64,000 nucleotides of DNA. Source: Scalesia atractyloides. Its lineage: Eukaryota; Streptophyta; Magnoliopsida; Asterales; Asteraceae. A program made the translations under genes and the position numbers. This document shows positions 31,376 to 43,624 of this stretch, piece by piece. Under the pieces are notes generated by a model that was not told where the DNA came from, made no database searches, and saw nothing but the letters and a program-made list of their open reading frames with translations. The stretch covers positions 43,491,606 through 43,555,605 of the forward strand of contig CAMTDV010000003.1 in assembly GCA_947069175.1 (NCBI GenBank), read 5' to 3'. Each line of letters starts with the position of its first letter. The stretch's first letter is position 1.

Positions 31376-32067
31376 TTTTGTTAATTATTAGAATCATTTA
31401 ATTCATATCATGATCTTTCCGAATTCAAAACCGGCGCCCAAATGCAGTCGTCGGAAATCCCGGCGATCTCGCCAAGAATTAACGATTCCTTCAGTTTTAA
31501 CGTAAGCTTTAAACACACATCGGTTATAACCGACGTCTGAACTCGCGACACAAACTATAACCGCCGGAGAAATTATAACCGACGAATCAAGTCGAAATCG
31601 GACCAAGTTCATCGATAACCTGCCTTATAAATACCCCCTCGAACCTCTGCAAACATTTTCGCTCAAAACTGCACCCTTTCTCGGCGAAAACTCACTCGCC
31701 GGAAAACTTCTGTATCTCGCCGGAAAACCGAGACCTTCACTTTTAAGCCTTACTAAACCCCCTGAGCTTATACCGAAGTCACCCACATCCTTTTCAAGTT
31801 TTCTGAAGACTCGCTACTGCAAGACACACGTCGCCGGAACCTGTTGCTGTCGCCGGAGTTCTGCCGGAAAACAGAGGAATCCAGTCGGTATACCTCACGC
31901 TTAAATCCTTCATTCTTTTTATTTAATCCCACATGTAATTAACCATCAGACACTAACGAACATGATTTAATCATCGAATCAGTCGAATTTCCGATTTCTG
32001 GTTAAAACCAACGAAGAAGACGAAGTATCTGTAATGTATAAGTTTATTATAAATCAAGTTATAACTC

Positions 32068-32658
32068 GGGTTAGACACACAGTCCAGCGGTGGACTGTGT
32101 GCACAATAAACACACAAACGTCTCGAGTTCGAATCATGTCCCACACACGCTGCCTTAATAAAAATGTCTTTTTTTGTTAACTGAACCGGATTCATTTCAT
32201 GTATATGTTAAGTTTATTAATAACCGGAATAATAACCAAGTTAGACACACAGTCCAGTGGTGGACTGTGTGTATGTTTAAATCACAGGTCACGTGTTCGA
32301 GTCCGGGCTACTGCACCGACTCGGACAATTATTTTCCCTTTTTAAATAAGTCAGAAATGAAAGTACTTAGTTTGTATTTAAGTATAATAAAAATCGGTTT
32401 ATATAACATGTTAAACACACAGTCCAGCGGTGGACTGTGTGTTAACGCAACCCACAGGTCCCGGGTTCGAGACCTGTGGAGCGCACCAGTCCGATTCAGT
32501 TAAATAGTTTTTTTAAAAATAATTGATTTTCAGTTTAAACTAATTAATATATAAATATAATTAAAAACAGAAATATTTCGGGTTAGACACGTAGCTCAGT
32601 TGGTAGAGCTGCGTGAACGCGTACGGGAGGTCTCGGGTTCGAGCCTCACTCAGCGCAC
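32068..32658 (+). repeat. Four tRNA-like modules in tandem (3' LTR)
   Basis: Copy of 25309-25898. The fourth module keeps TAGCTCAGTTGG and GGGTTCGAGCC without change. Confidence 0.7.
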
Positions 32659-33773
32659 ATATACTCGCAAGCGAACCGGTCAACGGTCAAGGTCAAGGTC
32701 AACGGTCAAAAAAGTCAAATTTTTTTATTATTTTTATTTATTTATTTTAATTAAAAATCAATTAAAAATACTTAAAAATAACATTTTAAGGTTAGAAAAT
32801 AGCCTTAAACTCACAAAAATACACCCAACAATCCTACTAAAATGGATCAATAAAATCCGTTTACTTACCGAACCATAGTGCTATTTATCTAGGTTAATTT
32901 CACTCATGGTTAAAACCACTTCGTGTGCATTCAACATCATCAACCGAACGCACCCACTGTGAGTGAATCTTACAACTCCCCCTTTTTAATTACACGTTTT
33001 GGGGTGTGTCATGTGTCACAAAATAATTACTCGTTTATTTAAAACTTGTGCCATACCATATCGTGATCTAAACTTAGATTGTTTATATTGTTGTGATTAC
33101 GTATTTCATTTTGTCAAATTATATGAAATTCATTCATTAAGCCCAGCAGTTCCTCGTGGGAGACGAGTGAGCAACGCGTGCCTCAAAACCAATCCATTAT
33201 TGTTCATGTGTGTATCATTGAGTTTATATTGTTTGTAGTTATGTCTTTCATATTATCATGTTTATGCAATTCATTTATTAGGCCCATCAGTTCCTCGTGA
33301 GAGACGAGTTGAGCAACGCGTGCCTCTAATTTGTGTAATCCGATTTTTTGTTGATCCAAAAACCTTATTGTTGATCCAAAAACCTTTTTACACAAAAAAA
33401 CAGACTTTGGAACCTGAGAAATACAAAAATTGCTGAAATAAACGATGTGTGGTTGTGCACTCATTTCATAATCAATTAAATAAACTTGTTCAAATGTTTT
33501 CCATAGGATTCACTCGCCAACTTTTTGTTGATCCAAAAACCTTTTTACACATGATACAGGTGAACAGGATGAAGCAAGGAAAACATAGGAAATGCCTTAG
33601 AAGAAAACAAAGAAGCTTAGTTTGATGTTAGGTCATGATGTATTATAGTTGTAAATTTCCTATTAAATTGTATTTAATGAATACGAAACGTATAATAAAT
33701 GTCATGAGCTTTGATGATAACCCAATCATGCCCCGGTCACCTTTTCCGCTGCGGGTCGGGGTGTGACATCACG

Positions 33774-36390
33774 AGCCAGGACATTTTGCCAGGGAGTGCA
33801 AGAAGCCGCCATCTGGATATGTGTCATCTAGAGTGGCAGACATACAGAGCAACGACAGACAGCTGGTGCTAGTCTCTCCCTCAAAGTCAACTACAAGTCC
33901 CTCAAGCAGCTCGGGCGGGAAATCAACAGCGTTGGTGGCAGCACGAAGGATTCAACTTGGTAGATGTTGCAGCTCAGATGGAGACTTTGAATCTTTCTAA
34001 GAACAGCAACCACTGCATGATGGCGCAGACAACTGAAACACCAGATCTTTCAGAAACGGTAAATTGAATTCTCTGTTCTGATAGTTATCGTTTTAAATTA
34101 TCACAAATGTGCGCCCATAATTCAACTCTTGTAGCTGAATATCAACAAGCTGCATCACAAAACATCGCCCTTAAACATAAGAACAAGCTTCTTATGGAAA
34201 AGGTCGAAGCTCAAAAACAAGATATAGCTCAGCTAAAGCTAGACTTGAACCAACAGCAATGTTAGGTATACGACTATAAGCTGAAATTAGTTGAAAAGGA
34301 CGTAGAACTTCAAGCATCATTAGCCAAGCTAAATTCCTTGACAGTGAAGTTTCACGAAAATGAAATGAACATTAAAAAGTTTGAAACTTCCAGCAAGCTG
34401 GTCTAGGACTTGTATGATTTACAGCTCAATTACCAGAAAAATTTCACAAAAGGTTTAGGGTACAATAGGGCTCCTCCACCATATAATCATAACTATACAA
34501 GAATGCCTGAATCTAAGGTTTATCTAGAAAAAGCAGAAAATATGATGTATGGTAAACCTTCAGATTATCTTTCTAAACCATGGAAGCTCTATTGCCCAAA
34601 GTTCTCTAAACCAACTGAACTCAAGAGGGATGATGTTTTCGTTACTTCCACACCACTTTCACATGAATCTGGTGACCATCCTTCTTGTAGTACAGATGAT
34701 TTGGAGAAAGTGACACCTGAGGCAGAGGCAGCAACATCCTCCACAGAAACTAAAGGATAAAATTCTTCTAAAACTAAAACTGACTTAGTGAACGATACTA
34801 ACGTTTCTACCTCATGTGTATCAGAAATATTAGTTGAGGATATTACAGATGGTGATCAAGAGGAAAGTCCGAATGCAAATTCAGACAATTTGGCTGCTAA
34901 TTATGAATTTTATAGGCCTGCTTTTGACATTTTTAATCAGTTTCTTGCTGAACAATTTAAATTCTCAGACAATGTTGGTTGTGTTGATAACATATATAGT
35001 TTTTATTCTGGTTTTTCATCTAATGCTGATGTTTTGAATGCTACTAATAACCGTGATAACTCTTGTGATGAAAACATGAATTTTGCTACAGGTACAGCAT
35101 CGACAGATGATTCGGTTTCATCAGTTCCTACTAAGGAGACCGGAAGCTCTTCTCCAGAGGCTCTGTCTGTTGATGCTAATCCCAGGGTTGACAGTTAGAA
35201 TTTAAACCAACCAACTGATCCTGTGAAAATTGACGTTGGCATAATTCTAGAAGATTCGGGCGACTCGGCTTCTTCAAACCAGGCACAAGGGATTGATTCT
35301 GAAATGACAGATGATGAGCATTCTCTTTCTGCTGATTCAGATGCAAATCTTTAAACTGAATCTAAATCAGATTCTCAAACTTTTCAAAATTTAGATTCCA
35401 CCTACTTGTAATGTTTCAAGCTCATCTTCTGAAAGTTCAGAAAAAGATGTCCCTACTGAGCCACCCGTGTCCTCTACAGAATCTGCCACGAAAAGTGATT
35501 TGAAAAATAAGAATAAGAAACGGAGAACACGCTGATCCAAAAGAAGAAATACAAACAGGCGTCTCCGACAAATAAAAAGTCGACTGCTGAGTCGCCTCTT
35601 CACTCTGAGAATTGACTCAGTAGCCACAAACTGAATCTGTTAAGCAAACTGCTGCATAGAAATCAGTGAAAATTGCGCCTAAGTTGCCTAATTCAAATCA
35701 CAAAACTAAAAAGTGTGCTGATGGTTGTGCGCAGGCAAAAGCCAAGATCAACACCGTGCATCAGCCTTCTGTACCTGCAAGCAAGAAATTGACAGAAAAA
35801 TTGCCTAGAAATTCCCAAGCTGAACGGGTTGAACATCGTTCAACTCATTTCGTTAGCTTTGGATAGTATGTAAATCCTCATTCATCATTATCAAATAAAT
35901 AGGTTGTTTTCTTCCAGAAGAGGCAGACCTGTTTCAACTGTGGTTTCCCGGGCATATTGCGTGAAACTATCAAAAGGATTTTACACCATTTAAAACATTT
36001 TACTCAAAATATCAGAAGGCTATGCCTAATCGCCTACCTCAGGCTAGATTTGTTGTGCCTAAGTCTTCTGATCAAGACTGGAACATGGCGAAGAAACAGA
36101 TTCACAAATTTACAAGACCTTCCAGCTTCTTGAACCCTTCTAGCACTCCAAGGATATGCAGAAGTCTGATTCGTTAACCTGGAGGCCTAAGATCTTGACC
36201 AAGATTCACTCTTTTGGCCCTATGTCAAACAAATCGAAAGCATCATCAACATTATCCTCAACTAATTTAATTTTCTGTGAGGTTACTTATGTTGGTGCAA
36301 ATGGCATACCCAGATCTTTAATGGCCTGGGTTGCAGCCTCTAACTAAAACATGTTGAAATGTGCAGGAACAACTCTGGTGAACTCTTGTC
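33774..36390 (+). pseudogene. gag: Copia-2 gag end and gag/pol spacer
   Basis: Resumes the CCHC knuckle cut at 24354: the second half (His and last Cys) lies at about 33780-33805, read after the duplicated TCACG. Then come Ser-rich and coiled segments (34160-34400, Lys/Gln/Leu-rich), an Asp/Ser/Thr-rich spacer open at 34410-34760 and 34788-35198, and a basic segment near 35666-35866. A second knuckle follows at about 35929-35970, where CFNCGFPG is kept but the His and last Cys are lost. Multiple stops. The spacer layout matches Copia-1 1831-3566. Confidence 0.65.
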
Positions 36391-36987
36391 AGACTCTGGT
36401 ATATTGGCAGTGACTGTTCCAGGCACATGACTGGGGACATCTCGCAGTTGAATGACATTCAGTTTTTCGATGGCAGGTTTGTCTCCGTCACAGGTGGTGA
36501 GATCGGGAAGATCACTATGAGAGGAATAGTATGCAACGGAGCCCTAAGCTTTAAGAATGTGAACTATGTACCAGAATTGAAGCACAGTCTTTTGAGTGTG
36601 TCTCAGCTCTGTGACAATCATTTGGATGTTCTCTTTACCAAGAAAGGGTGTGATGTACTGAAACCAGGTCTTATTATTCCGGATGATTGGATTCTTCTTA
36701 AAGCCGCACGAAATGAAAATGCATATGTCATTGAAATGAACAAGGTTCCCTCTGACAAGCTCACTTGCTTATTCTCGTCGAAAGCTGAGCATGATGCAAT
36801 GTTATGGCATAGTAGACTAGGACACATCAACATGAAGAACTTAAATCGACTTGCAAAAGGTGGTTTAGTCAGAGATCTACCAGTTCGCGATTTTATGCAG
36901 GTTGAAAAATGTGAATCATGTGCATGTGGGAAACAACATCGACAACCGCACAAATCTAAACCGCCCCTTCCATGTCTCAAGTCTTAG
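36391..36987 (+). pseudogene. pol: Copia-2 protease remnant and pre-integrase domain
   Basis: The stretch at about 36400-36435 reads WYIGSDCSRHMTG: the catalytic DSG motif has become GSD, so the protease is inactive. The frame 36427-36987 (186 codons) carries TGDISQLNDIQFFDG, NYVPELKHSLLSVSQLCD, the HHCC finger HSRLGHINMKN...CESCACGKQHR and ends in Pro/Lys-rich sequence. Its stop at 36987 falls where integrase begins in another frame. Confidence 0.8.
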
Positions 36988-37936
36988 AATTGCTTCACAT
37001 GGATCTTTTTGGTCTGACAGATATTCTGAGCATTGGTGGGAAGGCATACTGTCTGGTCATTATTGATGACTACTCACGATTCACCTGGGTTTTCTTTCTT
37101 ACACATAAAAGTGAAACTGTAGAGTTAGTTAAACAGTTCGTCACGCTTATGGAGAACCAGACAGACACCGCCGTGAAGGCTATTCGTTGTGATAACGGAA
37201 CGGAATTTAAGAATGTCACCTTAAATTCTTTCTGTTCCTCCAAGGGTATTGACCGCCAGTTTAATGCAGCCAGAACTCCACAACAGAATGGGGTTGCAGA
37301 ACGAAGAAATCGAACGCTGATTGAAGCTGCACGTTCTATGCTGGTTGAATCCGAGCTACCTCTCATTTTTCTGGGCAAAAGCAATCAATACCGCCTGTTA
37401 TATTCAGAATCATGCCCTGATCAATAAATAATACATGAAAACTCCGTACGAAGTGGTTGAAGGTTGCAAACCTTCGGTCAAGCATTTCCGCAAGTTTGGA
37501 TGCCCTTGTGTTATCCTGATCATGGATGCTAAAGGGAAATTTGAATCACGCGGGGATCCATGCATCTTCGTTGGATATTCCAAAAATACTACATATCGTG
37601 TCTACAATAAGATCAAGAAAATGGTAGTTGAAACCTACAATGTGGGTTGGCTGGAGGAAAATCCCAAGGACACACGCATTGGTCCTGACTAGCTATATGA
37701 TTATTCCACATTGTTTAACGATGTTGATGTGCCTTCTAATGTGTCTACAGGTACAAGCAAAATTTCTGACCTTCCAACAATGCCCATCTCACCTGAAGAC
37801 GATTCTGATGCTGCACAACTACATGAGACATTAACGAAGTTGAGTGTGGATCCGCTTGGATTTAGAAACAGCTTCTAACACAGAGCCTCCTACGACAAAT
37901 GAAGGGTCTGCTCCTCCCGGTGTCTTGGGTTCATCT
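36972..37936 (+). pseudogene. pol: Copia-2 integrase, cut by a solo LTR after its C-terminus
   Basis: DDE core: HMDLFG (about 37003), RCDNGTEFKN (about 37188-37217) and QQNGVAERRNRTLIEAAR (about 37281-37335). The frame 36972-37427 stops and the C-terminal part (MKTPYEVVEGCKPSVKHFRKFG, VFVGYSKN-like block) continues at 37435-37692 in another frame. The Ser/Thr/Pro-rich linker to RT begins at about 37700 and is interrupted at 37936 by the solo LTR. Confidence 0.8.
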
Positions 37937-38281
37937 TGTAACACCTCGCTTTTCATACCTTCCTTAATTAGAAGGGATTATTGTATTTCTATTTTTAGAA
38001 ACTTGTATTCGTATTTCTTTTCCCAATCTTGTAATCCGAGACTTGAATCGTAATAAAATTTGTACTTGATACATGCTTGTTTTACATACATTCATTCGGT
38101 AAATTCATGCAAATTACTTGTTATACGTGCAAAAGATTCATGTATTCGACACTTATACACACTATATGCTTAAAACATACCAAAAATATCCACTTAAACT
38201 AAGTTCAAGGGCTAAAAATGATAAAAACCAAAGAATCTTCTGGAATACCTTGCCTCGCGGCCCGCGACCAAAATTCCTTCA

Positions 38282-38304
38282 CCCTCTCGCGGCCCGCGAG
38301 AGGG
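38282..38304. repeat. GC-rich palindrome
   Basis: Arms CCCTCTCGCGG and CCGCGAGAGGG around one C; a half copy CCTCGCGGCCCGCGA lies at 38253-38267 and GGCGGCCCGCGAGAG at 50286 in the G1 LTR. Confidence 0.75.
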
Positions 38305-38400
38305 GCATAATCCGGAAATGTTGGTTTCAAGCTCATGGATTGGTCAAGATTGTGTGTTCTGCATTTATTACCCCTCAACTAACACCCTCCCAATTTTACC

Positions 38401-38408
38401 TATAAATA
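38401..38408 (+). promoter_or_regulatory. TATA box of solo LTR
   Basis: TATAAATA then CCCCACTCC and a long CT-rich leader. Confidence 0.6.
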
Positions 38409-40003
38409 CCCCACTCCATCTCCTCTCATTTCACACCACAAATCATCTCTTCTCTTCTCTCTCAAAAGCTCTAAGAGCTCTTCTTCTCTAAAGATCAAGG
38501 CTCCAAAAAGTGAGTTCTAACTCACCTCTCTCCTTTGATCATTCCTTCTTCTTCACACTTGAAACACCTTTGGGGATACTTCTATAGGCTTTCCATGGAA
38601 AACCAACTAGGAATATCACCCAACCTTAAGGTCCCAAGTGTAAGAATTTTCTTGTTTTGATAGGGTTTTACCCACAAGTATTGTATCCTTCCAAGTTTGT
38701 TCTCGAAACAAGACTTGAGTTGGTAGAGTGTGATCAATTGGAAGCCTTGGCTATCCTATCTTCGATCCACCACCTCACTTGATGTTTTCGTTTACTTTTG
38801 TCTTTACTTTTATGTATTAACTTACTCATGACCATCCTTGCCGTCCTTGTGACAACATGAGCATTGGTAACTATACAAGAGAGGTTTAAAAAGGAAGGTT
38901 ATCCTCCTACCTCCATGTATGACTTCTATGAAATTACATGATATTTATGAATTACTTATTACATATGCTATATAATATATGTAAATATTCGCTAACCGAA
39001 CTCTTGATGGTAATCAAATGATTGTCCGTCATGGTACTAGGTTACATCACCTACGTACTTAATCTCTCGTTACGATTCTAATGGGTATCCTAACCCATGA
39101 AAACACATCAACCCGAATGGGTATTATAGTGTCAAAAACGAGTATTAAGTCTAGATGATTCCTTTTCCGTATAAACTACTTTATTGTATTTTATTCCTAA
39201 TCCTCCGTTATCATTCGAATACTAACCAACCTATTTTTCCTCTTGTAGGATAACTTGGTGCCCCCTCAATCATCCAAACTCTTAACGGAACTAACAAGTG
39301 GAAGCTTACAAAACCGTGAGTACACTTGACCCATTTACCTTTTATACAATTTGGGTTGTAACATGTTATCATACAAAAACACAAAAATACACACACTATG
39401 TGCTTTATACACTCCATCTTTCATACATGCTTATTGTTATGCTTTGGTACATGCTAAATTCATACATGATACTTGTCATTAACTTAGCTAGCCCCAACTT
39501 AACATATATAGCGCTATAGGAGTAGCACACCGCCCGTCGGGGTATTGTTAAGTCTTTAAGCTGATTCATTCTTTTTAAATTATACTTTAGTCTCGTTACT
39601 TCGTGTGACGAGGGACACATTCATTCTTGTGGATACTTAGGTTTGACAATTAGTATTGCATGCTAGCTTACCTTGTATACAATTGCCATGTGGATTTGAG
39701 GGAAATCTTTTTTACTTATGCTATATATTACAAACTTGTGTACTCGCCAATACTTGTCGTATTGAACTATACTTTTAACATGTTGCAAGTTAGAGATGTT
39801 GATCATGATGAAACTTAGTAGGGATGGCTTAGAAACACATCTAGAATACTAAGAATTTTGTTGTTGTATTTGATTTCCTGTTGTACTTGACATCCATTAT
39901 GAAATGAAATTTGAATTACTGTCGCAAATAGTGTTATGTGTGATGAGCAATCTATTTCGTTTCACTCCGATGTTTCCGCCATCGGTTGGGTTGTGACACA
40001 TCT

Positions 40004-41803
40004 CTGTTTCCTGAGCCTACACCACCAGACTGTTCTGTTGGTTCATCAGTCAATATTTCTACTGGTGCAACTAATGAGGGGGAGTCATATGGAGTCACTT
40101 CAGCGAGTGTTACCAACTTGCAAATGGATCTTATTATTCCTGCTACGTCAATACCGCAGCGTGATCATCCAATTGAAAAAAATGGACCATTGTCCTGTTA
40201 CTGCTGCTGTTCGAACCCACAGTCAATTAGAGGATATCAATACTTGTCTTTAGTCTTGCTTTATCTCACAAATTGAACCTAAAAGTATTTATGTCGCTTT
40301 GTAGGAACCAGGCTGGGTGGATGCTATGCATGAAGAACTCAATAAATTTGAGAAACTTAGTGTTTGGCAATTGGTGAAGTTGCCTCAAGCAAAACGTGCT
40401 CTTGGAACTTGCTGGGTTTTTCGCAACAAACAGGATGACACTGGAGTCATTGTCGAAATAAAGCTCGACTGGTGGTTCAGGGTTTTCTTCAGATTGAAGG
40501 ATTAGACTACGATGAGGTCTACGCACCAGTCGCTTGTTTGGAGGCTATTCGCATTTTCTTGGCATGTGCATCTTACATGGATTTCATTGTCTATCAAATG
40601 GATGTCAAGACTGCGTTTCTCTATGGTACGGTGAAAGAAGAAATATATGTGGCACAACCACCGGGTTTTACTGATCCTAACAAGCCAGACTATGCATACA
40701 AATTGGACAAAGATTTGTATGGATTGCATCAAGCGCCTCGCGCATGGTATGCAACTCTGACAGAGCATTTGCTTGCTCATGGATACACTCGAGGAACCAT
40801 TGATCAAACCCTGTTCATCAAACGTGTTGACATGGACATTATTCTTGTTCAAATTTATGTTGATGATATCATTTTTGGTTCTACAAATGATGGTTTGTGT
40901 CGGGAATTCGAAGAAATTATTAAGAAGAAATTTGAGATGAGCTCACTGGGGGAGATGACTATGTTTTTAGGACTTCAAGTTCGTCAGAGCCCACAAGGCA
41001 TCTTGATTCATCAAGGAAAATATGTCCATGACGTTCTTGCGAAATTCAAGCTTACAGACTCAAAGCCCACGGCTTCACCTATTGAAGAACGGCCTTTGCT
41101 AAATGAAGACGTTGAAGGAATGCCTGTTAATCCAACCATGTACAGCTCAATGATTGGTTCACTCATGTATCTCACTACAAGTCGGCCAGATATCATGTTT
41201 GCCGTCTGCCAGTGTGCTCGTTATCAGGCTACTCCTAAACTCTCTCATTTACATGTTGTTAAAAGAACTTTTAGGTACCTAAAAGGGGCACCATCACTGG
41301 GCCTCTAGTATCCTAAGAATTCTGAGTTTGAACTGTATGCTTTCTCTAACAGTAACCTTGGAGGTACAAATAGGGATATGTGCTCAACTTCAGCTCGATG
41401 TCAATTCTTGGGACACCGCTTAATCTCGTGGCAATGCAAAAAGCAACAGACGGTCTCGCTTTTTACTGCGGAAGCAGAATATGTCACAGCATCTGCTTGC
41501 TGCTCCCAAGTTTTATGGATGCAACACCAACTTGCGGATTACGGTTTGATTTAACTAAACACCACAATTTATTGTGATAATGACGCCGCTATCCAAATCA
41601 TAAAAAATCCTGTTTTCCACTCCAAAACCAAGCACATAAATATCAAAGTTCATTTTATCCGTGATTGCTATGAATAGGGTCTCGTTAAACTTGAGCAAAT
41701 CCACACCGATGCAAACGTGGCGGATTTGTTCACGAAACTCGTTTGCAACGCGCGTTTTCAAGTGCTTGTGGATCTTATCAAAATGATTCGGTTTTCTAAC
41801 TAA
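40004..41803 (+). pseudogene. pol: Copia-2 linker, reverse transcriptase and RNase H
   Basis: The linker continues to about 40300. RT starts at WMDAMHEELNKFEKL (40317); a frameshift near 40470 joins to the frame 40472-41308, which holds QIEGLDYDEVYAPVA, the QMDVKTAFLYG block, LYGLHQAPRAWYATL, the catalytic YVDDIIFGS (about 40856-40882), SLMYLTTSRPDIMFA and RYLKGAPSLGL. After a TAG at 41306-41308 RNase H runs on in pieces (CQFLGHRLISWQ, TAEAEYVTASACCSQ, YCDNDAAIQIIKNPVFHSKT) with further stops, ending FSN before a TAA at 41801-41803. RT is nearly whole but not expressible as one protein. Confidence 0.85.
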
Positions 41804-42117
41804 GCATCCTCTGTTCTTTTGTTTCGTTTATTGTCTTTCATTTATTTTTGTTTCCTTCATAAATTTGTTCATATATATGCACAAATTTAGGGGAAGAAAT
41901 ATCCAAAAAAAATGTTTGTTTTAAAATAGCCTTTGCAATGATTAGGAAATGAAATACTTTTTCGTGATAAAATGTCTGACTAACACATGTAAGGTGTTGA
42001 AGCGGGTAAAGGCTTGGATCGAAGGTGATATGTTGATAGGTTTAAATCTCAACCGGGTAGTGTAATCCAAATGATATAAACCTATCGAACTATGTACTCA
42101 GTGGGTCACATACTATA

Positions 42118-42510
42118 AGCGTATGATTTCATGGTCTTAAATCCTGTGTTGATAGATAGCCAACGTCTGAGGTTTCAGGTCTTTATGCTGCTGAATCATC
42201 CGGGGATATCTTGGTTGCCCTTCTGTTGCATCAGATTATATGCAGACCTAGGCACAGTCAGGATATCTTTCTAAAATTCCATAAGTTCCTTCATGAGAAA
42301 ATTCCATAAGTTCCTACGTACCACATAAGGTATTTGCCTAACCCTCGTCAGGCACTATTGGTCACTCAGCTGTACGAAAGTACTGGCCTGTTCACCAATA
42401 GCCTGATGTTGTAAAAGATAAAGGATGACCTCATTATACTCACCTGCTACGATGAATTGTTGTGCTTACCTTGATCGCGGGGGTATGTCATGGTATGGGA
42501 CACACGGGTA
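42118..42510 (+). other. Conserved non-coding block shared with Copia-1
   Basis: Counterpart of 7411-7832, with the same ordered words including CGGGGATATC, TGTACGAAAGTACTG and CGCGGGGGTATGTC. Confidence 0.7.
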
Positions 42511-42943
42511 TCATAGTATAATACTACCTTAAGCGTATCATAAAGCTTGAACTGGAGGGTTGAGTTTTAGATTTAGATGGACAAATATATTGGCAATCGC
42601 TTAGACTAGTCTGACCCAGCTCATACTAAAAAATGTTCCTTAGTCGATCTTTGAAACGAATTGATCCCTTAGCAAGGTTGTGTTTACGTTTGTGTTTGTG
42701 CTAAAATGTCTTATTTTTGTAGTTGGTAAAAGGTGGTTGGATGCTTGGTTAGTCAAATTGCTGATTTATGGTTAGATGGTTTCTGTCAAGGGATATTGGA
42801 CGGGTCTGCTAAGTTTCAATGTTGGGCCAATCCAATAGAATTTCTGAAAGTCTTTTAAAATTGAAAACTTAGAATTCACAAGTTACTGTTCTGGATTGGG
42901 CCTTTAGCCACTTTCCGGATAGGCCCACTTAACTATCACTATT

Positions 42944-42974
42944 CCGGATTGGGCCTGACAAAAGCCCAATCCGG
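42944..42974. repeat. Inverted repeat upstream of ORF3 (Copia-2)
   Basis: Perfect arms CCGGATTGGGC and GCCCAATCCGG around a 9-nt loop; takes the place of the Copia-1 palindrome at 8290-8314. Confidence 0.8.
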
Positions 42975-43163
42975 ATCCTTTGGAATTCAGATTCCGGACT
43001 GTGTTGGGCCCAAAAGATGTGAGGACCAAGCCCATTCCGGAAAGTACTTAAGTGAATCAGAGATGTCATTTCGGATTATTCACAAATTTCAGAAATCTCT
43101 GATTTTCTCTCTGATTTCCCACTGGTCATTTCGGATTTGTATCTCGAATCTCATCCGGATTAG

Positions 43164-43622
43164 GTAAATAATGCTTAAAAATCATAAAATCCGGATGATA
43201 ATCTTCATGTTTCATGTATTTCGGATGGTATTTCAGATTGGTCTTCAAAGTAACATGCATTTCGGATCTCATTCCGGATTGGATATTCAACTGAGTTGAT
43301 GAATTCGGATTTCATCTCGGATAATCTTTATCTGGATTGATGATTTATCCAAGATACTATTGATTTGGTTGCTAATCCGGATTGATTACTATTGACCTCT
43401 TTGCTAATCTGAATTGATGTAAAGGTTCATCCGGATTACTGTTGACCTGTTAGTGAATCCGGATTCTAGGGTTTGAACCTTTGAACCCTTTTGAACCTTT
43501 TTAAAATGATTGAACCTTTCAATAATTGAACCTTCGAATCTATTTGAACCATCCAATTAGTGTTGGCCTTTTATCCTGATAGTTGGGTTAAAACTGATTT
43601 AACCTGGTTATTATTTTGACAG
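43164..43622 (+). other. Candidate intron in the ORF3 leader (Copia-2)
   Basis: Donor ATTAG/GTAAAT at 43163/43164 and acceptor TTATTTTGACAG ending 43622, with a branch-like TGATTTAAC just before. The ORF3 ATG (43625) follows by two bases. The acceptor is mirrored in Copia-1; splicing itself is inferred. Confidence 0.5.
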
Positions 43623-43624
43623 AA

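Larger units (their letters stand above)
24355..33768 (+). mobile_element. TR-GAG: gag-only gypsy retrotransposon
   Basis: LTR-to-LTR element flanked by a perfect duplication TCACG (24350-24354 and 33769-33773). 5' LTR 24355-26955, PBS 26959-26971, gag 27721-29121, repeat-rich non-coding region to 31098 with a PPT, 3' LTR 31099-33768. There is no protease, RT, RNase H or integrase anywhere inside, so it is non-autonomous and would need enzymes in trans. This fits the published class of terminal-repeat retrotransposons with a GAG domain. LTRs are close to identical over long stretches, suggesting recent insertion. It splits the Copia-2 zinc knuckle. Confidence 0.92.
31099..33768 (+). repeat. 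TR-GAG 3' LTR
   Basis: 2670 bp, same termini as the 5' LTR. TATA at 31626-31633; tRNA-like modules at 31287-31375 (minus), 32068-32150, 32239-32320, 32409-32490 and 32580-32658. Differs by a 15-16 bp insertion near 31653 and by a replaced block at about 33327-33447. Confidence 0.92.
37937..39998 (+). mobile_element. Solo gypsy LTR in Copia-2 pol
   Basis: TGTAACACCTCGC to GGGTTGTGACA, flanked by a perfect duplication CATCT (37932-37936 and 39999-40003). TATAAATA at 38401-38408. A GC-rich palindrome lies at 38282-38304 (arms CCTCTCGCGG and CCGCGAGAGG). No internal sequence. Confidence 0.92.
41804..43622 (+). other. Copia-2 non-coding spacer between pol and ORF3
   Basis: Contains a PPT-like AGGGGAAGAAA (41889-41899), the conserved block (42118-42510), an inverted repeat (42944-42974), CCGGATT-rich leader sequence (42890-43460) and a candidate intron (43164-43622). 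No coding frame supported. Confidence 0.65.
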
